Positions 37,101 to 45,249 of a stretch of 64,000 bases of DNA are shown here, in pieces (positions within the stretch are counted from its first letter, which is position 1; the number at the start of each line of letters is the position of its first letter). Both the position numbers and the translations under genes were made by a program. The DNA comes from Lytechinus variegatus (lineage: Eukaryota > Echinodermata > Echinoidea > Temnopleuroida > Toxopneustidae), in the NCBI RefSeq assembly GCF_018143015.1, contig NC_054741.1, forward strand, positions 56,869,048-56,933,047, in the 5' to 3' direction. Below the pieces are notes generated by a model that had not been told where the DNA came from, searched no databases, and saw only the letters and a list, made by a program, of their open reading frames with translations.

Positions 37101-37823
37101 AATTTCAGCTTTGAATTTTTTTCCCAAACCGCTCGCTCATTATACTCTCTCGCGAAAACTAAAGCCTAAATATACATCTTTCCATAATCAGAAGTCACTT
37201 CAAAGGCTTTTCTCTACTTAATTACTATGGAACACACAATGACTTCACACAGATGATAATCTCATGGTGAAAATATCACCAAAGTGCCCATTTTGACGTA
37301 CGAGTGTTATTTTTGGTTTTGCCCCCCAAACGAAATTTCGTTCGGCCGCCCTTGCCTTCCTTCGGAATAACGCCACAAATGTTCGTTTTCGGATTAACGA
37401 ACATCGGGGTATAGGCTGTTTACGTGTTTCGGAATAACGAGTCTTAAGTCGGTGCTCCTTAATACAGATAAGATTTCTTGGTCAAACGAGGGTTCAATAC
37501 CCCCCCCCTCCATACGGACTACTGTAACAAGAGTCAAAGTGGCACACTAAATGGAGTCAAGTGACGCCTCGATGAAGTCACATGTCACACATGAGTGAGT
37601 TACATTGTTTATCCTGTGACACACTTACTTGTGTCACAGTGACATATTTATTTATGCCACACATTTCGTGTGTCATGTTACATAATAAGTTTTTTTTATT
37701 AAAGTAGTCTCATTCATTGGTTTTCTATATCGTCTTACCCACTGCTCCGGGATGGCTGGCTGATAAAATAAACGTCAAAATCATAAAAGAACGCCAGATC
37801 ATTCTTCTCGTAGAAAACACCAT
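30793..37823 (-). CDS. Secreted C-type lectin-like + PAN/Apple protein (gene 2)
   Basis: Reconstructed from four exons: 37823-37739, 35183-34917, 31945-31838, 31136-30793. All introns are GT/AG and phase 1, matching gene 1, and the joined frame is 268 codons (267 aa plus stop). Residues 1-26 are a signal peptide (core SFMILTFILSAS). About 30-153 form a CTLD: IKCHPNS, SCYKLLP, YLFVPSSQEEE, YIGCWAS, NWNPDAS, ICMMRNTGW, VLCE. Residues 155-181 are a Thr/Pro/Val-rich stalk with an internal duplication. About 196-267 are a PAN/Apple module with cysteines at 196, 214, 218, 224, 242 and 257. Compared with gene 1, the CTLD keeps the cysteine before MM but loses the G-x-P of the ligand loop. Secreted recognition or matrix function is likely; sugar binding is unproven. 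Tandem duplication with gene 1 is the simplest origin. Confidence 0.85.
31838..31945 (-). CDS. Gene 2 exon 3: C-terminal CTLD half
   Basis: Acceptor TTGTTCAG, donor GTAAGT. It encodes NWNPDASKDD, GICMMRNTGW and GVLCE. It is 24 bp shorter than the gene 1 counterpart; the missing codons fall in the ligand-loop region. Confidence 0.85.
32147..32340. mobile_element. Tc1/mariner-type MITE
   Basis: 194 bp. The left end CAGTCCGTATAAAAAGCGGG faces CCCG, a poly-T run, then GATACGCACTG on the right; both ends abut TA. Inside, TCTATAAAAA and TTGTTTCAAA face TTTGAAACAA and TTTTATAGA, so the whole element folds back. Terminal bases match the CAGTGCGT family at 19041 and 44016. Confidence 0.75.
32989..33292. 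mobile_element. Foldback MITE
   Basis: The left arm GTATTCTGAAGT, then GGTTTAAAATTGTGG and TTTAAGTATGG, is mirrored by CCATACTTAAACCACAAC, then AAACCTCAGTTTAA and ACTTCAGAATAC. About 300 bp and non-coding, it lies in intron 2 of gene 2. Confidence 0.7.
33422..33670. mobile_element. MITE, family B copy 2 (reversed)
   Basis: GGGCCCTGTTGTAATCGTA on the left and TTGTACAACAGGGCC on the right. Reversed copies of the internal markers seen at 8222 and 38852 are present: GGAGATCCATCAGTGTC, TTTTGAACAAACATGCAT, GGCCGTCCATAGTTGCG. In intron 2 of gene 2. Confidence 0.7.
34917..35183 (-). CDS. Gene 2 exon 2: N-terminal CTLD half
   Basis: The acceptor TTTTTTTTCGAAG precedes CGAACATC. The exon encodes IKCHPNSSSCYKLLP, the helix with SACDNIQ, SYLFVPSSQEEE, and FYIGCWAS followed by FKCYHENQ. 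The donor is A|GTAAGT. Residue-level match to gene 1 exon 2 is clear (YLFVPSS, IGC, CYHEN). Confidence 0.85.
35530..35800. repeat. Minisatellite of CCGAAGGTTCGTTATT units
   Basis: At least five short units of GGTTCG plus TATTCCGAA of about 18-20 bp are followed by longer units of about 36-40 bp containing CCGAAAACGAAATGAGG. Units diverge gradually to the right (CCGAAAATTAAAT). Sequence in inverted orientation (TTCGGAATAACG, TTCGGATTAACGAAC) recurs at 37360-37445, so the two blocks may be ends of one element. Confidence 0.7.
36250..36510 (+). mobile_element. tRNA-derived SINE
   Basis: A tRNA-like head GGCGTTGTGGCCAAG with A-box-like TGGCCAAGTTG and B-box-like GATTCGAATCC is followed by a body (GGTGAGGTGCCCGG, GGGCGCCTAGGCAGCC, GCAGAGCCCGCTGGG). 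Each box has mismatches to consensus. Antisense to gene 2 in its first intron. Confidence 0.7.
37360..37445. repeat. Inverted partner of the 35530 minisatellite
   Basis: Contains TTCGGAATAACG twice and TTCGTTTTCGGATTAACG, which are reverse complements of the 35530-35800 unit. It may be the right terminus of an element whose left terminus is that array. Confidence 0.55.
37739..37823 (-). CDS. Gene 2 exon 1: signal peptide
   Basis: 28 codons plus one base from ATG at 37823. Arg residues precede the hydrophobic core SFMILTFILSA; HPGAVA lies near the expected cleavage site. The donor is G|GTAAGA. Joining to exon 2 creates Ala29. Confidence 0.75.
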
Positions 37824-38851
37824 TTCGATTATCCAATTATGCACAATGGTAGTCGATGTACTTTTAGCTGATTAGAAGAAGGTACTGTTGGAACGACCGA
37901 ATTAATCCAGGATAGATGACTATATACTTAAACTGTAGACCTATTTGCAATCGAAATGGAGCCACTCAGATCATCATGATCGCCTAAATCACTAAAGTAA
38001 AAAGTATGAATATGTATTTTAATACAAATTTAATGTAAGATCAGAAGCAGCTCCAAGGGAGGGGGGGGGGGGCGGGGAGTAACCCTCCCTATGGCATTCA
38101 AGAAAAAGTGGAAAAGGCGCTGAGAAAAGAAAACGAAGAAGGGAGAAGGTCGGAATCATATAAATGAATAATACCCAAAATAATCCAAACGAGAACAAAA
38201 CGTGACGTCAATTTTAATACGCCGTTTGCCCCGACCCTAATCAAAACTGTCGCTGAAAGATAATTGCTATTTGAGAATACCAAAATAGATTCGTCAAGGA
38301 GAGTTAAGGATGAAACTCTCACAATTTCAGGAAATTGGCTCCCTTTGATAAACACAATAACTCAAGATATGTCGGTTACGATGAAAAAAAATGGAACTAT
38401 TTCTTTTGTTTCCGAATAAAATGATTCAAGAATTTTCGGTTTTATTATGAAATAAAATCTGAATCTATTTGATTGATTAAAAGATAAATGTAAGTATTTA
38501 AAAACTTGCGGGGAAAGAGCTTTTCCTCAGTAATATTGCTCATTGGCATTGGAATTCTGTACCAATCCAACTTCGTGATTGTAAAACAACAATCTGAACT
38601 TAGGACCATCTTTTTTAATAAAGTGTGACATATTGGGGAGCCGGTGCCTTTGAATGTTTTTTTTTATACAGATAAATGGCGCTCTTCAAATGCTCATCAT
38701 CATCATCATCATTATCCAATATTTGTTTGTGTGTGTGTAACCTCAATTATTCCCTTTCCATCAAAGCAATAAGAATTTTGTGATAGATTTTTTGTTTAGA
38801 TTATCGTCCATTTTAGGTGTCATACAGAGTAATAGAGACAAGGCATTCCAT
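37824..38851. other. Upstream region of lectin gene 2
   Basis: Should contain the 5' UTR and promoter of gene 2. A poly-G run near 38060-38072 and an ATC repeat at 38694-38710 are visible. No other gene is recognised. Confidence 0.4.
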
Positions 38852-39127
38852 GGCCCCGTCTTACAAAGAGTTGCGATTGATCTGATCAATCGCAACTATG
38901 GACGGCCAGAAAAGTCAACAAGTATTATGCATGTTTGTTCAAAATATTTTTTTTAGCTATGATGGATATACATGCGTTCATTGTTTTCTTGAAAATTCAC
39001 TGTGCTTCTTTAAGCATACAAAGGACATTTTGCAAATTTTCGTAGAAAAAAAAATATGACACTGATGGATTTCCACATAGAATTACGATTGATTGGATCA
39101 GTCGGAACTCTTTGTAAGACGGGGCCC
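38852..39127. mobile_element. MITE, family B copy 3
   Basis: Left GGCCCCGTCTTACAAAGAG, then TTGCGATTGAT; right CGGAACTCTTTGTAAGAC, then GGGGCC, an inverted pair. It shares all internal blocks with 8222-8506 and, reversed, 33422-33670. This is the best preserved of the three. Confidence 0.75.
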
Positions 39128-39190
39128 AGTTCTACATAACACTCATAACAGCGTCAGATATACACAGTTTAAACAAGGCAAATTAAAACA

Positions 39191-39312
39191 AAGATGGACG
39201 TAGTGGCGTGCGCCTGTAATCCAAGCTACGTGGAGAAAGTAGCGAACTGATACAGAGGTTTCAGGTTCGAGCCCTAGCATAGTCGTAAATAACCATGTCT
39301 GTCAATACATTA
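39191..39312 (+). mobile_element. 7SL-like SINE fragment, copy 1
   Basis: GTGGCGTGCGCCTGTAATCC, then AAGCTACGTGG, resembles the 5' Alu domain of signal recognition particle (7SL) RNA, which has a GGCGCGTGCCTGTA-type element followed by an AGCTAC block. Downstream, GGTTCGAGCCC matches a pol III B box. It runs into a GA microsatellite (39322-39341). Two minus-strand relatives lie at 40774-40950 and 41461-41637. The 7SL link is from memory and was not aligned; a tRNA origin is possible. Confidence 0.5.
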
Positions 39313-39430
39313 TGTGTGTGAAAGAGAGAGAGAGAGAGAGAGGGGGGGGGGTGGAAGAGGGGGATCGGAGAGGTTAATGTGTCATATGTGAGGGGAAGAT
39401 ACGCGAGGGTGCATAATTGTGTGTATGATT

Positions 39431-40452
39431 GTCCTGTGGCCGAGCGTTGTTGGAGCGGTCGTGGAGCGGTAGGGAGAGAGGGGCGAATTCCGACAACGCT
39501 CGTCACCGCTCACAAAATTGGGGGAAAAATCGAAAACATGGGCGTTGCCTTAGCGGTGCACCGCTGAAGCCAGCATAAGCTACGCTGCGTAGCTTTAGCG
39601 TTGGTTTAACGGTGGCGAGCGGTCGCGAGCGTTGGTTTAGCGGTGACTCGAGCTTTGATAGAGCGGAGTTCTGCGCATGCGGGCGTCGGCTCGACAGGTT
39701 TAACACTATGATCATGGGTTTAACATGGGTTTATGATCGGGTTTAACACTATGAGAGTGTACTATTTATGCAACTACTCATTGTAGTCGCCACAATTACT
39801 CTGGTAGACAAAAGTACATCCCTTCATTGCTATTATTTAACAATGAATGGATGAAAGCACCGTTTCAGCAATCCCGTGTCCGCTCGGAAAACCGCTCCAC
39901 CAAAGTTTGTGAACCGTTCAATCACCGGCCGGGCAATGCTGGCGAAGCAGCGGTTGTCCAGCGTTCAAGATTTCTGCGTTGGCCTAGCGGACCCAAGCGT
40001 TCACGAACTTTCGTCCACCGGTGCCAAACTTTGACTGGGCGTTGTTAGAGCGGTAGTCAACTTTGCTGGAGCGGAAAACTGCCCGCTCCTCACCGCTCGC
40101 AATATTTTGAGCAGCTCAAAACGTTCGGAGCGGTAGGAGGGACCATCAGCGGTGGCCGAGTGTATTCGGCGTTGCCTTAACGGAGGCCAACTTTGGTTAA
40201 ATAGTGGTGAACGGTAGCGAGCGGTGACGATTTTTTCTCTCCGCTCCACCAACGCTTGGGTTGTGTGACCAGGCCTTTCGTGGAGCGGTAGGGAGAGAGG
40301 GTCGAATTTCGCTCACAAAATTGGGGGAAAAATCGAAAAAAAAACAAAAAAACAATCGAAGTCGAAAATGATGAACGGTAGCGAGCGGTGATGATTTTTC
40401 TCTCCGCTCCACGACCGCTCCAACAACGCTCGGGCGGTGTGACCAGGCCTTT
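39431..40452. mobile_element. GC-rich inverted-repeat element with AGCGG subrepeats
   Basis: The left end GAGCGTTGTTGGAGCGGTCG, then TGGAGCGG, is mirrored by CCGCTCCACGACCGCTCC, then AACAACGCTCG, at 40405-40433. Both ends also hold a GGGAGAGAGGG block followed by TTGGGGGAAAAATCGAAAA in direct orientation (39470-39535, 40287-40340). AGCGGT and ACCGCT occur throughout. GTGTGACCAGGCCTTT occurs twice (about 40264 and 40438), suggesting two element ends side by side. No transposase frame was seen. This is the most GC-rich stretch in the window. Confidence 0.6.
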
Positions 40453-40626
40453 AGACCTCACTAGGGCCAGAGTATAGGCCTACACATTAAAGCCGGGCCC
40501 GGGATTAGATCCCGGCCCAGGCACCTAGTACACGGGCTTTACAACTGAAGGTCTCATCAGGTCCCTAATCAAATGACGTATGAATTGGTACAAGTGCATG
40601 CACGCTTTTTTAAAAAGAGGATTGAT

Positions 40627-40773
40627 ATACATTGGATAGATATATAGTTAGATAGATAGATAGATAGTTAGATAGATAGATAGGTAGATAGGTAGGTAGG
40701 TAGGTAGATAGATAGATGGATGCCATGGATGGATGGATAGATAGATAGATGGATAGGTAGGTAGATAGATAGA
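40627..40773. repeat. TAGA/TAGG microsatellite
   Basis: TAGA units mixed with TAGG, TTAGA and GATG variants. It abuts the 3' end of the SINE-like unit at 40774-40950. Confidence 0.85.
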
Positions 40774-40950
40774 GTGTGTGTGTATTTTAGTTTTGTCAGA
40801 CGTGTATCAATCAGATATGATTATTTACGTCTGGGACCGACCTTTAACGTCACCATCCGAAAGACGTGATTAGGGCTCGAACCTCAAACCTCTGCATCAA
40901 TTTGTAACTTCCCCACAACTTGGATTACAGGCGTACACCACAACGCCCAG
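40774..40950 (-). mobile_element. 7SL-like SINE, copy 2
   Basis: On the minus strand it begins CTGGGCGTTGTGGTGTACGC, then CTGTAATCCAAG, has a B-box-like GGTTCGAGCCC, a body with GACGTTAAAGGTCGGTCCC, and ends in ACACACACAC before the CTAT microsatellite. 177 bp, nearly identical to 41461-41637; the pair are parts of a tandem duplication. Confidence 0.6.
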
Positions 40951-41156
40951 ATAGATAGATAGATAGATAGTTAGATATGTAGTTAGATAGATAGATAGTT
41001 ATATAGATAGATATATAATTAGATAGATAGGTAGATATGAAGATAGATAGATATATATAGATAGATATATAGGTATATAGATAGATAATTAGATAGATAG
41101 ATAGATGGATAGATAGATAGACAGGCAGACAGACAAACAGATAGACAGATAGATAG

Positions 41157-41227
<71 letters not shown>

Positions 41228-41460
41228 ATAGATAGATAGATAGATGGATGGATGGATAGATAGATACGTAGGTAGGTAGGTAGATAGTTAGTTAGTTAGA
41301 TAGATAGATAGATGGATAGGTAGGTAGATAGATAGATAGATGTATGGATGGATGGGTAGATAGATAGGTTGGTAGATAGATAGATAGATAGATAGATGGA
41401 TGGATGGATGGATAGATAGGTAGGTAAGTAGGTAGGTAGGTAGGTAGGTAGATAGATAGA
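40951..41460. repeat. TAGA/GATA microsatellite with higher-order structure
   Basis: Runs of TAGA with TTAG, TAGG, GACA and GATG variant blocks. The order ATAGATAGTTATATAGATAG, then ATATATAATTAG, at about 40991-41023 is the uninterrupted equivalent of the Tc1 insertion site at 41687-43351. Confidence 0.85.
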
Positions 41461-41637
41461 GTGTGTGTGTATTTTAGTTTTGTCAGACGTGTATCAATCA
41501 GATATGATTATTTACGTCTGGGACCGACCTTTAACGTCACCATCCGAAAGACGTGACCAGGGCTCGAACCTCGAACCTCTGCATCAATTTGTAACTTCCC
41601 CACAGATTTGATTACAGGCGCACGCCACAACGCCCAG
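41461..41637 (-). mobile_element. 7SL-like SINE, copy 3
   Basis: Same boundaries and sequence as copy 2 with a few substitutions (for example GATTAGGG to GACCAGGG on the plus strand), flanked by the same microsatellite blocks. It arose by local duplication of the SINE plus flanks, not by independent insertion. Confidence 0.6.
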
Positions 41638-41688
41638 ATAGATAGATAGTTAGATATGTAGTTAAATAGATAGATAGATAGTTATATA

Positions 41689-43349
41689 CACTGTTGGTCA
41701 TAAAGGTGGAATAAAATATTTTTGAATAAAAGTCAACAGTTTTGTTGGTATTTAAAAGGCTACGCGTAGACAAAATGGTAATTGAGTGATTACATAATGT
41801 TTCCCCATTACACAGGTGACATTATAACATGAGAAATTTGGATTACGTAATAATTTCTTTTGTTGTAGACTATAAAAGCCTATGCAAGTGATATTCTGTC
41901 CCTTTCCCTGATTTGGCACTGTGTATAAGAAGGTTGCATTTTTTCGAGTTCCTTGTACCGTTTGAAATAAAAATCGGTGGAGACGTTCCCTGGACTCTGC
42001 CTGGTCCAACGGCAACAGCAACACGCGAGAGAGTGGTAGCACTGCGACAGGATGGCTACAAGCAGACTGATATCGCAGAAGTCCTAGGGATATCACAGAG
42101 TGCAGTCTCTAAGATCCTGAAACGTCAACGCGAGGAGGGGAATGTGCGGCCACGGAAATCTCCAGGACGTCCCAGATTGACCACAAGAAGAGATGATCGC
42201 CAACTCTTGAATTTCAGCCGAAGAAACCGGAAATTGCCCACAAGCCGTCTTCGTCGATTGTGGAGGAGATATCATGGGATCAACGTTTCCCGGTCAACCG
42301 TTAATCGCAGATTGCTCCAACATGGTTACCGAGCACGACGGTTGACCAAATGTCCACGCCTGTCTGTTCGCCACAGAGTAGCTCGTCTTCTTTGGGCTAG
42401 GGAACACAGAAGGCTTCATCCAGGACATTGGCAACACGTGGTCTTCACGGACGAGAGCCGGTTCATCCTTGACCGAAAGTATGGGAGACGACGAGTTCGT
42501 CGATTAGCCGGGGAAAACCTTCGCGATGAATGTATCCACGAGACGACTCAAGGCGGAGGCGGCACAGTGATGATATGGGCCGGCATCCATTATGGAGGGA
42601 AAACGCCACTGGTGGTTCCGGACGGAAACGTCAACGCCGCCGCCTACAGGGATATCTTGGAGTTCCACTGTCTTCCATATGCAAGACAAGCGTATGGCCA
42701 CAATTTCCGACTGCAGGATGACAACGCTAGACCGCACAGGGCCGCTGCAGTAAGGGAATTCCTGGAGGCAGAGGGCGTCGTACAGTTGCCATGGCCAGTT
42801 TGTTCGCCGGATATGAACCACATAGAGCATGCACGGGATGCCCTAGGCCGAGCCATCAGCGACAGAGAGGTCATTCCTCAAAATCTGCAGGAGTTGGCAG
42901 ATGCTCTGAGGGAAGAATGGGACGCTATGCCTGTTGACGTCATCAACAAGCTTGTGGACAGCATGCCACGACGTCTGCATGCGCTGGTTCGTGCCAGGGG
43001 TGGACATACCCGATACTAGCGACTGAGTAAGAACAATGACTCAAGTTTGATGCAAATTTGTCCATGAAATCACAAAAAAGAAGTCGGCTGGAAAACTGAG
43101 AGAGATTGAAAATAAATATTCATGATCCTTTAATGTACTGTATATTGTCGTCATTGTTGTTCTGTGCTCATGACATTCATCGCTTAGGACATAAACTTGT
43201 AAAATATCACTGTAAAACGTGTGTAAAAGGTAGAATGATAAAGTAAACTGGTTATCATGCACCAAACATGCCATATTCAAATCATGTTGTAATAATTACG
43301 CTGTGAAAATTTGGTGAAAAAAAATATTCCACCTTCATGACCAACAGTG
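41689..43349 (+). mobile_element. Tc1-type DNA transposon, full length
   Basis: 1661 bp bounded by imperfect terminal inverted repeats (left CACTGTTGGTCATAAAGGTG, then GAATA; right TATTCCACCTTCATGACC, then AACAGTG), with TA duplicated on each side (41687-41688, 43350-43351). One transposase-length open frame fills the centre. It is inserted in TAGA microsatellite DNA, and an empty copy of the target lies at about 40991-41023 with the TA at 41004-41005. The near-perfect structure indicates a recent insertion. Confidence 0.92.
41997..43019 (+). pseudogene. Tc1-like transposase, DD34E, without an ATG start
   Basis: Cut-and-paste transposase of the Tc1/mariner superfamily. From the CTG at 41997 the frame is 340 codons plus TAG, the usual Tc1 length, with no stop or frameshift. 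Residues about 10-47 form a paired-like helix-turn-helix (DIAEVLGISQSAVSKILK) followed by an AT-hook-like SPGRPRL; a second HTH follows (HGINVSRSTVNRRL). The catalytic triad is D152 (FTDESRF), D242 (DDNARPH) and E277 (HIEHARD), with 34 residues between the last two. The frame is open upstream to 41892, but no ATG occurs before the MIWAG segment. CTG stands where the ATG of a 340-residue protein is expected, so a start-codon loss, or CTG initiation, is inferred. Usually the last motif reads like EHLWD; here it is EHARD. Confidence 0.85.
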
Positions 43350-43459
43350 TAGATAGATATATAATTAGATAGATAGATATATAGAGATAGATATATAGGT
43401 ATATAGATAGATAATTAGATAGATAGATAGATAGATATATAGATAGATAGATAGATGGA

Positions 43460-43499
<40 letters not shown>

Positions 43500-43977
43500 T
43501 AGCTAGCTAGCTAGATAGATAGATAGATATGTAGATAGATAGTTAGTTAGTTAGTTAATTAGTTAGATAGATAGATAGATGGATGGATGGATGGATAGAT
43601 AGATATATAGATAGATAGATACGTAGGTAGGTAGGTAGGTAGATAGATATATAGATAGACAGACAGACAGATAGGTAGATAGATAGATAGTTAGTTAGAT
43701 AGATAGTTAGTTAGATAGATATATAGATAGATAGATAGATAGATGGATAGGTAGGTAGGTAGATAGATAGATAGATAGATAGATGGATGGATGGATGGAT
43801 GGATGGATAGATAGATAGGTTGGTAGGTAGGTAGATAGATAGATAGGTAGGTAGATATAATTATGTAGATAGATAGCTAGATATATAGATAGATAATTAG
43901 ATAGATAGATAGATAGGTATATAGATAGATAGATAATGAGATAGATAGATAGGCAGACAGACAGATAGGTAGATATG

Positions 43978-44008
<31 letters not shown>

Positions 44009-44015
44009 GTATATA
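43350..44015. repeat. TAGA/GATA microsatellite, right of the Tc1 element
   Basis: Continues the array interrupted by the transposon; blocks TATAGGTATATAGATAGATA and AATTAG match the first duplicate near 41060-41090. GACA, TTAG, TAGG and GATG variant blocks alternate. Reverse-strand Ile-Tyr-Leu-Ser frames are artefacts. Confidence 0.88.
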
Positions 44016-44534
44016 CAGCGCGTCCCAAAAAAAACTATACACTTTTGAAATGGCCGCCAAATAAAAAATCTAGCACTTTGGGGAAAAAGACTCTCATATA
44101 TGGAAAGCCAATGAAGTCAACTTTCAAATGACACCAAAAGTTGGAAAAATATTAATGCTTGAGCGAGCACTGCCCACTGAAACAAAGGGTATGAAAATTA
44201 GGGTGGGCTGGAATTAGTCTTCCAATTTATTTCAGTTGTTGAGAGGCAAATCATTTCGAACTTGCAAAGTTAAGGGCGTTGTGATAAATTAATGATCAAC
44301 CTTGATCAATTTTGATAGCTTAAGCAAATTTTTTAAGTTATTAAATTGAAATTTTATGCATGAGTGAACACAAATTACACTTTTGGAGCAGCATTTCAGC
44401 TTTATCATTTGGATCTCTTTTGGGGCAGCATTTCAACTTTATCATGGCGATCTCAGCAATGTGTTCATGGGAGTCGGCCAGTCGGGAGAATAGGGTGTGA
44501 GATAGGGCTTAAGTGGGAGAAGTAGGTTGATGGA

Positions 44535-45030
44535 CAGAGGCGTCAATTATGGGGGGGGGCAGGGGGGGGGGCGATCGCCCCACCAATGAAAATATTGGGG
44601 GGGCAAACATATCATTTTGCCCCCCCAATAATTCTGCATGTGCTAAAAATAAAATAAGATTGTACTGTTACACAGAAATCAGCAAGCGAGATTGAGATTC
44701 ACAACTCGTTCTTCGTCTAAAATCGTGCTCAAAATGTCCACTTTTCAGATTGGAATATCAAAAAATTTCAGCTCGCGCTTCGCGCTCGCATCATTTTTTA
44801 AAACAAAATCCCATACTTTCCATGATTAAATAGGTGAATATGGTCCCGTTTTCAGTTCTAAACCTCAAAAGAACTCCCACTTCGATTTGCAATAATCTTT
44901 TGTTGGATATATATATCTTGTTCTTTATTAAAAACGTCCATTAAACTCAATTTTTTTTCAGATCGAAATATCAAATTTTCAGCTCACGCTTCGCGCTCGC
45001 ATTAATCTGCTGGCTGCTGGTGCTATATAT

Positions 45031-45085
<55 letters not shown>

Positions 45086-45249
45086 TGTGTGTGTGTGTGT
45101 GTGCATGGTGTGTGTGTGTATATATATACATATGTATATATATATGTACACATATATATAGGCATATGTGTGTGGGTGTGATCGAGCGCCTTTGGAAAAT
45201 TGATTCATGATTTTGCCCCCCCAATCTGAAAAATGGATCGACGCCCCTG
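44535..45249. mobile_element. Non-autonomous hAT-like element nested in the foldback
   Basis: 715 bp, starting CAGAGGCGTC and ending GACGCCCCTG (inverted ends), flanked on both sides by the 8 bp TTGATGGA (44527-44534, 45250-45257). An 8 bp target duplication and CAGRG termini are hallmarks of the hAT superfamily. The interior holds G/C homopolymer runs, two copies of a TTTCAGCTCGCGCTTCGCGC-type motif (about 44768 and 44978, the second GCTCACGC) and a TA/GT microsatellite. No coding sequence. Confidence 0.82.
45024..45165. repeat. TA and GT microsatellites
   Basis: TA dinucleotide run at 45024-45082, a GT run to about 45120, then further TA-rich sequence to 45162. It lies inside the hAT-like element and explains Ile-Tyr and Thr-His open frames on the minus strand. 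Confidence 0.85.

Larger units (their letters stand above)
35184..37738. other. Gene 2 intron 1
   Basis: 2.55 kb, phase 1, largely occupied by repeat sequence: a CCGAAGGTTCG minisatellite (35530-35800), a tRNA-derived SINE (36250-36500), a G-rich transposon fragment (36680-36790) and the inverted partner of the minisatellite (37360-37445). A cluster of TGTCAC/GTGACA motifs lies at 37530-37675, just after the exon 1 donor. Confidence 0.6.

Noticed and set aside
40627..41460. CRISPR-like or protein-coding tandem repeat
   Set aside because: Tetranucleotide microsatellite without constant repeats and unique spacers; eukaryotic context.
43707..44060. 117-codon minus frame of Ile-Tyr-Leu-Ser repeats
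   Set aside because: Direct translation of the TAGA microsatellite; the same holds for 10375-10629 and 46479-46754.
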